A stretch of DNA of 34,669 nucleotides. It comes from Herminiimonas sp. (GTDB lineage Bacteria > Pseudomonadota > Gammaproteobacteria > Burkholderiales > Burkholderiaceae). This document shows, in pieces, positions 1-7,278 of the stretch (positions are counted from its first letter, which is position 1; every line of letters begins with the position of its first letter). The position numbers were made by a program, and so were the translations under genes. Where the stretch lies: NCBI GenBank assembly GCA_014377155.1, contig JACMQD010000176.1, forward strand, positions 1 to 34,669, written 5' to 3'. Under the pieces are notes generated by a model. It was given only the letters and a program-made list of their open reading frames with translations. It had not been told where the DNA came from and made no database searches.

Positions 1-660
1 AAACGATGGATCCTTCATTTGCCGCGATGGCAGCACGAATTCTGCTGAAAACAGACTCGAAGACGCCGCTACCAGATCAACGCCGTCCCAATAGGTCGAC
101 TGAATCGCTGGCCGGATCGTGTCGGTCTCGCCGTAGGCCAAGGGCGCAATCGTCTGGTCCTCGGTCACTTCCGTATCCGGCATGATGCCGAACAGCGTAG
201 TGAGCGATCCCTGAGGATCGGCATCGATCGCCAGTACCTTGTGGCCACGCAGACTCAGCCCTTGCGCAAGCACCATTGCGGTGGTGGTCTTGCTGACGCC
301 GCCCTTGAAATTGCCCACAGCCAGAGTGACCGCACGCGCGCCGGGCGGACGGCAGCTACCCGTTCGATACGCCTGAACCCAAAGCCGGGCATCGGCCAAG
401 GAAAACTCGCGCCGGGTACCACGATCATTGAGATGGCCTCCCGGCAAATCTCCTTTCCCGAGCCGATAAGCAACCTGCCCCTTGTCAATGCCACACAGGC
501 TTGCCAGCTGCGTGATCGAAAATACCGGTGCATTCTTTACAGCACTCGGTGCAAGCATTCGACTGCGGATCTGGTTGACCATGTGCGTGGCGCGCTCCGC
601 CTGGTCGACAATGTCGCTGATCGTAATTTTTTCCGGCAACTTCATTGTCATGTCGGCCAT
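1..660 (-). CDS. parA: ParA-family partition ATPase, C-terminus cut by window edge
   Basis: This is a Walker-type ATPase that segregates a plasmid or chromid. Reading leftward from an ATG at 660, the frame is open for 220 codons to the window edge, so the C-terminal half is missing. Residues about 45-105 form an N-terminal DNA-binding region of the MerR/HTH kind (FSITQLASLCGI, then a segment rich in R and D), as in the large plasmid and chromid ParA proteins. The deviant Walker A box KGGVSKTT is at residues 119-126 with the lysine at 124, followed by the Walker A' stretch LAIDADPQGS. It is divergent from the initiator gene at 1153 with the iterons between, the classical arrangement. A parB would be expected off the left edge. 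Family assignment is firm; the start rests on the ATG at 660, whose ribosome site is weak. Confidence 0.93.
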   Translation of the reverse strand, partial: MADMTMKLPEKITISDIVDQAERATHMVNQIRSRMLAPSAVKNAPVFSITQLASLCGIDKGQVAYRLGKGDLPGGHLNDRGTRREFSLADARLWVQAYRTGSCRPPGARAVTLAVGNFKGGVSKTTTAMVLAQGLSLRGHKVLAIDADPQGSLTTLFGIMPDTEVTEDQTIAPLAYGETDTIRPAIQSTYWDGVDLVAASSSLFSAEFVLPSRQMKDPSF

Positions 661-804
661 GTTGGTTTCTTCAAGTTATGAGTACCCGTAACATTCTACG
701 TGAACAAGAATATTCTGCGAAAGAAGTTCTGATGTGGCTTTTCCTGAAAACGTAAGGTTAATTAGATGAAACAAAAGGGGGGCCAGCGCAGCGCGAAAAT
801 TCCG

Positions 805-893
805 GAAGCTTTAAAACTATAACATCCTTTAAACCCTTTAAATACTATAGGGTCCGAAAAACCCTTTAAAATCATAAGGTTATACCGTTTTCG
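805..893. other. AT-rich stretch with repeated CTTTAAA, probable DNA unwinding element
   Basis: CCTTTAAA occurs at 826-833, 835-842 and 863-870, with a related GCTTTAAA near 809-816, in a clearly AT-rich stretch directly beside the iterons. Repeated short AT-rich words next to iterons are typical of the strand-opening region of Rep_3 plasmid origins. This is inference from position and composition; the same words could also be part of the parA promoter or operator. Confidence 0.5.
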
Positions 894-1053
894 GTGAGAG
901 AATTTGGGAGCCAAAGTGAGAAGTATTGGGACCTCAAGTGAGAACAATTGGGATCTATGGTGAGAGAATTTGGGGCCTGAGGTGAGTGGATATGGGAGTT
1001 GCTCAAAAAGTTATCCACAGGCTGAAAAGCAGCTAAGGTGAGTGAATTTGGGA
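894..1053 (+). repeat. Iteron array of the replication origin
   Basis: Six copies of a 16-bp word with consensus GTGAGarnAttTGGGa lie at 894-909, 916-931, 938-953, 960-975, 982-997 and 1038-1053. The first five start exactly 22 bp apart, two helical turns, which puts bound initiators on one face of the DNA. The sixth starts 56 bp after the fifth, with a DnaA box in the gap. A degenerate GTGAGATTGCAATATTG at 1081 may be a seventh, partial copy. All point the same way, toward the initiator gene that starts at 1153. Binding by the neighbouring Rep is inferred from the family. Confidence 0.88.
1011..1019 (+). promoter_or_regulatory. DnaA box
   Basis: TTATCCACA is a perfect match to the consensus DnaA box, placed between iterons five and six. 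Host DnaA commonly helps the Rep protein open iteron origins. Confidence 0.8.
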
Positions 1054-1152
1054 TCGTCAGAAAGAAATAAAATACGAAAGGTGAGATTGCAATATTGAAC
1101 TACTCACTATAGACTTCCGCCATGACAACGTCAGCTGCAAAATTTCCTGCAT

Positions 1153-2511
1153 ATGGTCAAGCCTAGCCGACCCGAACGCGAACCGCCGATCATGCAAACG
1201 CCCCTGCAGGCGGCAGAACTCGAGTATCTGCTGCGCAAGCCCGTGAACACGCTGGCGATTGTGCCGAAGTCTGAAAAGATTACTCTTACTGCAAGAAAAA
1301 TTTATAACGTCATGCTGCACCATGCGCAGCGTCAGGGCGTTGCCCAGGATGTCTATCGGGTTCCGTTCAAGGCAATTGCAACCGGCATCGACTTTCACTC
1401 GAACAATACTGAAGTCATCAAGCAATATTTCCGGCAGATGGCCACCACTGGCGTCGAGTGGCAATCGCCGACCACAGGGGAGGGGATCCGCTGGAGTGTG
1501 TCGGCCTTGATCGCGCATGCCGCCCTCATCAAGCAGGGAAATGAATTACTGCTTGAATGGAGTTATGCGCCCAATATCAAGCATGAATTGCTCGATCCGC
1601 AACGTTTTGCAAAAATGTCGCTACAGGTGCAGGCTGAACTCAACACCATGCCGGCCCTCGCGCTATATGAAATATGTTGCCGCTACGTCGACAATCCTGG
1701 CGGCTTGACGGCGCGCCAGTCGTGGGCCTGGTGGCGGCCTGTCCTGACTGGTTCGCCCGACAGCGCTGCTGCGGCGTATCTCGAGTACAAGATATTCAAC
1801 CGAGACGTCCTTAAAAAAGCGACCAAGAAGGTCAATCAAGTTTCCGACCTCGAGATCGAGTTGATCGAACATAAACAGGGCAGGGCGGTGCAGGATTTGC
1901 AGTTCCGCGTGCGACGCAAGACGCCGCTGCGGGTGGCGCAGGATCATGCGATTGCGCCGGTTGACCTCAAGACGATAGGCGCTGCGATCAAGGCGGGTGT
2001 GGCACAGGACCGGGCAGAGCGCATCCTGGCGAAATACGGCGCTCGGGCGCTCGATGAAGCGCTCGCTGCAATGGGCCAACGGCATGAGCAACCCAATCTC
2101 GACCCGGTCCGCAGTCCGGAGAAATATCTCCTGACTTTGCTGGAATCAGGGCAGTTCGGCGAGCTCAAGGCGCCAGCAGCAGTTGCACCGAAACGACCTT
2201 ACGATAGCAAGGTACAGCGTTTGAAGTTGATTGAACAGTTTTTCGCCGGCAAGCGCGCGGAGCTCAATGCAATGTTTCAGGAAATGAGCGAATCCGAACA
2301 GCAGGCTTGGATTGGCAGATTTGCGGACGAGGGTTTGCCGAACAATGACGCGGTCAAGAAAACTTTCTTGCGAAAGGGTATCGCCAGCCCGATCGTACGC
2401 CCGGTGTTTTTGAAGTATCTTGGTAACGCGGTGTGGGAAGAAGGTTGGGACAAGCCGTCCGATACGGACCTGGTCGAAGTCGCAATGCGTAGCGAGGCAA
2501 ATTCCCAATAG
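1153..2511 (+). CDS. repA: Replication initiator, Rep_3 family (RepA/RepB)
   Basis: This 452-residue protein is a plasmid or chromid replication initiator that binds iterons and opens the origin. Residues about 25-255 match the Rep_3 double winged-helix fold (start LLRKPVNTLAIVPKSEKIT, then the segments around MSLQVQAELNTMPALALYEIC and the second domain ending FRVRRK). The following 200 residues form the longer C-terminal extension seen in betaproteobacterial megaplasmid and chromid initiators. It sits right after the iterons and opposite parA. A later ATG at 1192 could be the true start, since neither has a clear ribosome site. A weak promoter-like pair TTGCAA (1087-1092) and TATAGA (1108-1113) with 15-bp spacing precedes it. 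Family confident, exact start not. Confidence 0.9.
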   Translation: MVKPSRPEREPPIMQTPLQAAELEYLLRKPVNTLAIVPKSEKITLTARKIYNVMLHHAQRQGVAQDVYRVPFKAIATGIDFHSNNTEVIKQYFRQMATTGVEWQSPTTGEGIRWSVSALIAHAALIKQGNELLLEWSYAPNIKHELLDPQRFAKMSLQVQAELNTMPALALYEICCRYVDNPGGLTARQSWAWWRPVLTGSPDSAAAAYLEYKIFNRDVLKKATKKVNQVSDLEIELIEHKQGRAVQDLQFRVRRKTPLRVAQDHAIAPVDLKTIGAAIKAGVAQDRAERILAKYGARALDEALAAMGQRHEQPNLDPVRSPEKYLLTLLESGQFGELKAPAAVAPKRPYDSKVQRLKLIEQFFAGKRAELNAMFQEMSESEQQAWIGRFADEGLPNNDAVKKTFLRKGIASPIVRPVFLKYLGNAVWEEGWDKPSDTDLVEVAMRSEANSQ

Positions 2512-2646
2512 AGCGTTGCAGGACACGTGCCGGACGGCGTTTCCAAAAATCCGCGGTTGCGTCCTGCCTGCCCCTGGAATCAGGGCAACGATGTTCGGCC
2601 GGCGAGCGTGCGCGATCAGGTGATCATGCAGCGGCCGACCGCGCTG

Positions 2647-3717
2647 CTATTTTGGGGGTGGCTTGCCTTCGTCAGGGTCCAGCAGGTAATGTTCGGTCGA
2701 TTTGCGTTTCCGATGGCCCATGAATTCTCCGACCAGTGCAATCGATGCGCCTTCTTTCAATTCCCGTACCGCAAATGAATTGCGCAGCGTGCGACCACCG
2801 AGCCGTTGGACATCGATGCCGGCGCGCACGAACGTGGCTTTGACCTGGCGATACACGGTTGCCTTGTCAAGCGTACCGCCGCCTAGGGTGGCCGGAAAGA
2901 GCAGGGCGCCTGGAATTTTCAATGCCGTTCGCTCATCGCGCCAGGCAAGCACTTCCCTGACGGCAAACGGGCGCAGCAATGTCTGATGCCAGCGACTCGT
3001 GCCGGCGGTCGAGGTCGGTGACACCGTTATCGGCACGCAACCGACGGCGTCCGCGCCGCCGACACTGTCGGTTGCAATGCCGATGACTTCGGAAACCTTC
3101 AGGCCTGCGCCCAGCATCATTGCTTGCATGGCTCGATCCCGGCGCCGCTTCCATCCGCGCGCCAGCGGGGCGCCCGCCGCGTCGCTAATCGGACGGTATG
3201 GTTCGGGTGCGACCGGCAACGCCGCCATGAACGCCGCTTGTTCGACGTCAGTCATGGCAACTTTGTCCAGGTCTTGACCGCGCAGGGTCTTGTTTCCACT
3301 CTTAAATATATTGAACGCGGCATGGCGTGCCGGGTTCGGGTGAATCCGCAGATGCTGAAAGACTCGCTCGAAAATTCTCAGGTATCGGATCCGGATGCTG
3401 CTGTTGAGATCCTTTCTTGGTTGCGGCGCGTTCTCGTCGTCGGACCCAGCAGGGCCATGCTCGAGAAATGCCATGATGTCGGCGCTCGAGACGTCGATCA
3501 GGTGAATGTTCCGTTCATCGATCCAGCGCAAAAATTTTCCAAACATGAGGATGTAGATTTTCGCCGAGCTGGCGCGCATGGCCGTCGGCGCGGCACCACC
3601 ATCCTGCGATGGCTGGCGTCTGCCGAGTAACTGGAATTCGGGGCTGAGCACGAACGCCTCGAAGGCCACCAGCGGATCGGCATCCCAAATTTTGGCGTTA
3701 TCGAATAGTGAATCCAT
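2647..3717 (-). CDS. Tyrosine recombinase/integrase with altered active-site positions
   Basis: This 356-residue protein has the XerC/D and phage-integrase layout: a core-binding helical domain at about 45-135 and a catalytic domain at about 155-350. The conserved C-terminal boxes are recognisable: GLKVSEV (box I), GGRTLRNSF (box II) and GHRKRKSTEHY with His335 and the nucleophile Tyr344. By eye, the box I arginine is Lys207 and the box II HxxR histidine is Arg309, while Arg312, His335 and Tyr344 are kept. It converges on the initiator gene with 135 bp between stops. Recombinases beside parA-rep modules usually resolve replicon multimers, so that is the likely role; an integrase that inserted this block is the alternative. 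Start ATG at 3717. Confidence 0.85.
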   Translation of the reverse strand: MDSLFDNAKIWDADPLVAFEAFVLSPEFQLLGRRQPSQDGGAAPTAMRASSAKIYILMFGKFLRWIDERNIHLIDVSSADIMAFLEHGPAGSDDENAPQPRKDLNSSIRIRYLRIFERVFQHLRIHPNPARHAAFNIFKSGNKTLRGQDLDKVAMTDVEQAAFMAALPVAPEPYRPISDAAGAPLARGWKRRRDRAMQAMMLGAGLKVSEVIGIATDSVGGADAVGCVPITVSPTSTAGTSRWHQTLLRPFAVREVLAWRDERTALKIPGALLFPATLGGGTLDKATVYRQVKATFVRAGIDVQRLGGRTLRNSFAVRELKEGASIALVGEFMGHRKRKSTEHYLLDPDEGKPPPK

Positions 3718-3729
3718 ACCGAATAATAA

Positions 3730-3801
3730 TGCAACTAACAGTAAGATGCTACCTATAAGCTTAAAAAAAAGGCCTGGACTTTCGTAGGTTTGTTAGTTGC
3801 A
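3730..3801. repeat. 11-bp inverted repeat beside the recombinase gene
   Basis: TGCAACTAACA at 3730-3740 is the exact reverse complement of TGTTAGTTGCA at 3791-3801, with 50 bp between the arms. It lies just upstream of the recombinase start, in the gap that separates the replicon block from the GC-rich genes. A second, shorter inverted pair (AGACT 3801-3805, AGTCT 3816-3820) follows. It may be a recombination or operator site for the neighbouring enzyme; no function is shown. Confidence 0.45.
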
Positions 3802-3956
3802 GACTTAATTAACGCAGTCTTCTACCGTCCCGCTTAAACCTTTCAACAAAGTACTTAATTCAAGGCATGTTGGTGTCAACCGATTTGTTTCGAGCCACGT
3901 TTAGCACCCAGCAACTCAAAAAGGTGCGTCGCATCTTCAACCTCATAGGAATAAAC

Positions 3957-4289
3957 ATGAACAAGCTTATCGTCGCTCTGGTCTCAACCCTGTTTGCAGC
4001 AACCACCTTTGCAGCGTCGCACACCGCAGCGCCAATGGCACCAGCCGCTGCTCCAGCAGTCGTCAAGGCCGATGCAAAAGAAGCCAAAACTGCTGCTAAA
4101 GCAGATGCTAAAGAAATGAAGACCGATGCAAAGGCCGACGCATCGGTTGCTAAAGCTGAAACCAACGCCGCCGACACCAAAGTCAAGGCACATGCAAAAG
4201 CAAAGAAGACAAAAGCGAAAGCCCACGCAAAGGCCGTAAAAGCCGATGCCAAAGCCGACGCTAAAGCTGAAGCAGCGCCTGCCAAGTAA
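3957..4289 (+). CDS. Secreted Ala/Lys-rich low-complexity protein
   Basis: A 110-residue protein with a clear Sec signal peptide (MNKLIVALVSTLFAATTFA, cut before ASHT) followed by a highly repetitive stretch of Ala, Lys and Asp built from words such as KADAK, KAHAK and AKAET. The longer frame from 3867 is less likely because the signal peptide begins at 3957, with AGGA upstream at a suitable distance. The mature part would be cationic and probably helical or disordered, resembling the helical part of TolA or histone-H1-like tails, but in the periplasm. No enzyme motif is present and I do not recognise a named family. It is a single gene ended by a strong terminator. Confidence 0.75.
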   Translation: MNKLIVALVSTLFAATTFAASHTAAPMAPAAAPAVVKADAKEAKTAAKADAKEMKTDAKADASVAKAETNAADTKVKAHAKAKKTKAKAHAKAVKADAKADAKAEAAPAK

Positions 4290-4305
4290 TTCGGCACAGC
4301 TTTGT

Positions 4306-4332
4306 AAAAGCGGGGGAATCCCCGCTTTTTTT
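4306..4332 (+). terminator. Rho-independent terminator after the Ala/Lys-rich gene
   Basis: A perfect 10-bp stem AAAAGCGGGG / CCCCGCTTTT with a GAAT loop is followed by further T residues, 16 bp after the stop codon at 4289. Confidence 0.93.
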
Positions 4333-4479
4333 CGTCTGATGGTTTTACTGAGCGCCTGGCGTGCTCCCTTGCCGTCACAGATCGTCTGATTTTGCCAAAC
4401 CAGGCTGGGGGATTGCCTGATCGCGCCCAGGTGACACGAGGCAGGCCTCGCTCGTGACCGCCTATGCTTGATCCTTCAA

Positions 4480-5472
4480 TCAGCGGTTGCAGTCGACCAG
4501 GATCCGCCCGCGCACCTTGCCACCCAAAATATCAGAGGCAACAGAAAGCACGTCGGCGAGCGGGATTTCCCGTGTGATCATGGCCAGCTTTGCAGCCTCG
4601 AGATCGGTCGCTAGCCGTGCCCATGCAGCAATGCGCACCGCGCGCGGCGCCATGACGCTGTCGATCCCGATCAGCTTGACCCCACGCAGGATGAACGGTG
4701 CCACCGAGGCCGGAAAATCCATTCCTTGCGCAAGGCCACAAGCGGTTACGGTGCCGCCGTACTGGGTCTGTGCGATCGCGTTGACGAGGGTATGCGAACC
4801 AACCGAATCGATCACCGCAGCCCAGCGCTCTTTCTGAATCGGCTTGCCAGGAGCCGAAAGCGTGGCCCGGTCGATCACCTCGATCGCACCGAGCGAGCGC
4901 AGGTAATCAGCTTCCTCTAGCTTGCCGGTCGAGGCGGCGACGCGATAGCCCCAACCCGAGAGAATCGCGATCGCGATGCTGCCTACCCCGCCGGAGGCAC
5001 CGGTGACCAGTACCTCGCCGCGTTCGGGCGTCACGCCCTGCGCCTGCAGCGCCAGTGCGCTCAGCATGGCGGTGTAACCAGCCGTACCGATGGCCATGGC
5101 CGTGCGTGCCGACATCCCGTCGGGCCGCCGGATCAGCCAGTCGCCTTTGAGCCGCGCGCGTTGCGACAAGCAGCCCATGTGGGTCTCGCCCACGCCCCAT
5201 CCATTGAGGATAAACGCGTCGCCGGGTTTCCAGTCGGGGTGCGAGGAAGCGATCACTTCACCGGCACCATCGATCCCAGGCACCATTGGCCAGGTGCGCA
5301 CAACCGGCGCCCGGCCGGTGATCGCCAGACCATCCTTGTAATTGACGGTCGAGTAGTCGACGCGAACGGTGACGTCGCCGGCCTCGGGCAGCTGCACGTC
5401 CTCGAGTATGCGCAACGCGGCGTTGGTGGTGCCGTCCTCGTTCTTGGTGAGATAGATCGCTTGAAATGACAT
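4480..5472 (-). CDS. acuI: Acrylyl-CoA reductase-like quinone oxidoreductase, YhdH/AcuI family
   Basis: A 330-residue zinc-free medium-chain dehydrogenase/reductase. The N-terminal GroES-like domain carries STVNYKDGLAITGRAPVVR, and the Rossmann domain has the NADPH loop GASGGVGS at 158-165. Full-length similarity and length fit the YhdH/AcuI group, which reduces acryloyl-CoA to propanoyl-CoA with NADPH in the cytoplasm (propionate or DMSP metabolism, acrylate detoxification). The start is supported by AGGAG seven bases before the ATG. It is a single gene, convergent with the Ala/Lys-rich gene and 168 bp downstream of the protease gene. The substrate is inferred from the family only. Confidence 0.88.
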   Translation of the reverse strand: MSFQAIYLTKNEDGTTNAALRILEDVQLPEAGDVTVRVDYSTVNYKDGLAITGRAPVVRTWPMVPGIDGAGEVIASSHPDWKPGDAFILNGWGVGETHMGCLSQRARLKGDWLIRRPDGMSARTAMAIGTAGYTAMLSALALQAQGVTPERGEVLVTGASGGVGSIAIAILSGWGYRVAASTGKLEEADYLRSLGAIEVIDRATLSAPGKPIQKERWAAVIDSVGSHTLVNAIAQTQYGGTVTACGLAQGMDFPASVAPFILRGVKLIGIDSVMAPRAVRIAAWARLATDLEAAKLAMITREIPLADVLSVASDILGGKVRGRILVDCNR

Positions 5473-5640
5473 CGTCGGGCTCCTGGAAATGGGTGCCCAA
5501 TCTTAGCCGAATTCGACCTGCACAGTCGCAAGCCGAGCCGTCTTGAAACACCAAGCGCATCCTGCCTGTGGCGGCGCGCCTGTCCGAATCTGAACGTGAT
5601 GCGCCGCTTCCGTCAGCGTCGAATCAGTCTCGGATGCTGC

Positions 5641-7143
5641 TCAACCGAGATCGATCGGCACGAAGATCCGGTTGTTCTCGCGCTGCACCAGGAGAGCCAT
5701 TTTCTTGCCGGTCTGGGCGACGATCTTCTGCAATTGATCCACACTCGACACCGCTACGCCATTGACCGACACGATCACGTCGCCGGCCTCGATGCCGGCC
5801 CGCGCTGCCGCGCCGACCGCCTGCTCCACCAGTAGCCCGGAAGGGACGCCGGCGTCGCGCTTTTCTTCCGGCGCCAGTGGCCGCACCACGACACCGAGCT
5901 TGCCGTGCGTGCGATCGGACGACTCTGCACTGGCCACGACCTTGTCCTTCATCTCGCCGATGGCGACCTCGACTTCGGTTGGCTTGCCGTCGCGGATGAC
6001 TTCCAGCCGCGCCCTGGTGCCGGGCTTCATGAGCGCGACCTGTACCGGCAGGTCACTCGAGTAATTCACGTCGTGGTCGTTGACCTTCGTGATCACGTCG
6101 CCGGGCTGCAGGCCGGCGCGGGACGCAGGGCTGTCCTTTTCGACCATGCTGACCAAGGCGCCGTGGACCGCTTTCAGGCCGAAGGATTCACCGAGCAACT
6201 GGTTCAGTTCCTGGATGCCGATACCGAGCCGGCCCCGTGTCACCTTGCCGGTGCTGACCAGCTGCTGCTCGACATTCGTGGCGACGTCGATCGGAATGGC
6301 GAACGACAGACCCTGGTAGCCGCCGGTGCGACTGTAGATCTGCGAGTTGATGCCGATGACTTCGCCCTGCAGGTTGAACAGCGGGCCACCGGAGTTGCCC
6401 GGGTTGACTGCGACGTCAGTCTGCAGGAACGGCACGTACGTGCCCTCGGGCAGCGCGCGCGCCTTGGCGCTGACGATGCCGGAGGTTGCGCTGTTCTCAA
6501 ACCCGTAGGGCGAACCGATCGCCAGCACCGGATCGCCGACCCTCGTTGCGGCCGGACTGCCGAGCCGGACCACCGGCAGGTCATGCGCCGAAATTTTCAG
6601 CACGGCGACGTCGGACTGCTTGTCTGCGCCGATCACCTTTGCCTTGAACTCGCGCCGATCGGTGAGCTTGACGATGACTTCCTGGGCGCCGTCGACCACG
6701 TGCGCGTTGGTCAGGATGGTGCCGTCGGCGCTGATGATGAAACCCGAGCCGAGGGCATGCGTGAGCGGCGCATCCTCGCCCCGTGGCGGATGCGCATTCG
6801 GAAAGCCTCGAAAGAACTGCGAAAACGGATCGCGCGGATCGGCCTCATCGTCATGGTCCTGCTGGACCGCCGTCGGTACCTGGTGTGCCCTACCGGTGAC
6901 GCTGATATTGACCACCGCTGGACCATAGCGCTCGACGATTGCCGAGAAATTGGTAACCGGTGCAGCATTGCCGAGCGGTGCAGCGGCCGAGGCCCAGCCA
7001 CCGGCAACGACGGCGGGAAGACTGGTCGAAGCGGCAGCCTGCGCCGCTTCGAAGTGAGTGACACCAAAACCTGCATAGCCGCCGATCAGTGCGGCCACCA
7101 CGCCGCTGGCAAGGGCACTTCGGGCGATTGTCTTTGGATGCAT
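5641..7143 (-). CDS. degQ: Periplasmic serine protease, DegP/DegQ/MucD type (Do family)
   Basis: A 500-residue trypsin-like envelope protease with an N-terminal membrane or signal segment (ALASGVVAALIGGYAGFGV). The catalytic triad is visible: His148 in TNAHVVDGA, Asp178 in SDVAVLKI, Ser251 in GNSGGPLF. Two PDZ domains follow, at about 310-395 and 415-495 (GLQPGDVITKVN and GIEAGDVIVSVN). It would degrade or refold misfolded periplasmic proteins. GGAG precedes the ATG. It follows the response regulator and sensor kinase genes on the same strand with a 135-bp gap that holds a PmrA/QseB-like direct repeat, so it is probably a target of that system. DegP, DegQ and MucD cannot be separated here; length and two PDZ domains fit all three. 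Confidence 0.93.
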   Translation of the reverse strand: MHPKTIARSALASGVVAALIGGYAGFGVTHFEAAQAAASTSLPAVVAGGWASAAAPLGNAAPVTNFSAIVERYGPAVVNISVTGRAHQVPTAVQQDHDDEADPRDPFSQFFRGFPNAHPPRGEDAPLTHALGSGFIISADGTILTNAHVVDGAQEVIVKLTDRREFKAKVIGADKQSDVAVLKISAHDLPVVRLGSPAATRVGDPVLAIGSPYGFENSATSGIVSAKARALPEGTYVPFLQTDVAVNPGNSGGPLFNLQGEVIGINSQIYSRTGGYQGLSFAIPIDVATNVEQQLVSTGKVTRGRLGIGIQELNQLLGESFGLKAVHGALVSMVEKDSPASRAGLQPGDVITKVNDHDVNYSSDLPVQVALMKPGTRARLEVIRDGKPTEVEVAIGEMKDKVVASAESSDRTHGKLGVVVRPLAPEEKRDAGVPSGLLVEQAVGAAARAGIEAGDVIVSVNGVAVSSVDQLQKIVAQTGKKMALLVQRENNRIFVPIDLG

Positions 7144-7202
7144 CTGGATCTCCGTTCAAGTTGGGACTGCTACTGCGATGGACTGCATGGTAGTGGCCAA
7201 AA

Positions 7203-7220
7203 CTTAAACTGGACTTAAAC
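7203..7220 (-). promoter_or_regulatory. Probable response-regulator binding site upstream of degQ
   Basis: Two identical heptamers CTTAAAC lie at 7203-7209 and 7214-7220, 11 bp apart, about 60 bp upstream of the degQ start. The spacing and the CTTAA core match the tandem half-sites known for PmrA/BasR and QseB type regulators (CTTAA-N5/6-CTTAA). On the minus strand a TACCAT lies 10 bp after the second half-site, so the repeat would overlap a -35 region, typical of activation by this class. Confidence 0.6.
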
Positions 7221-7278
7221 CTGGATAGTGCAAACGCGGGATGCCGAAAGCGCGGGATACCAACTTTTTGCGTCCTGG

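Noticed and set aside
241..681. Plus-strand frame of 146 codons opposite parA
   Set aside because: The minus strand carries a clear ParA with Walker A; the plus frame has no family signature.
1122..1166. 14-codon frame just upstream of the initiator
   Set aside because: Too short, no ribosome site and out of frame with the initiator; could be a leader but nothing supports it.
5905..7218. 437-codon plus-strand frame opposite degQ
   Set aside because: Antisense shadow produced by GC-rich codon use; the protease with its full catalytic triad is on the minus strand.
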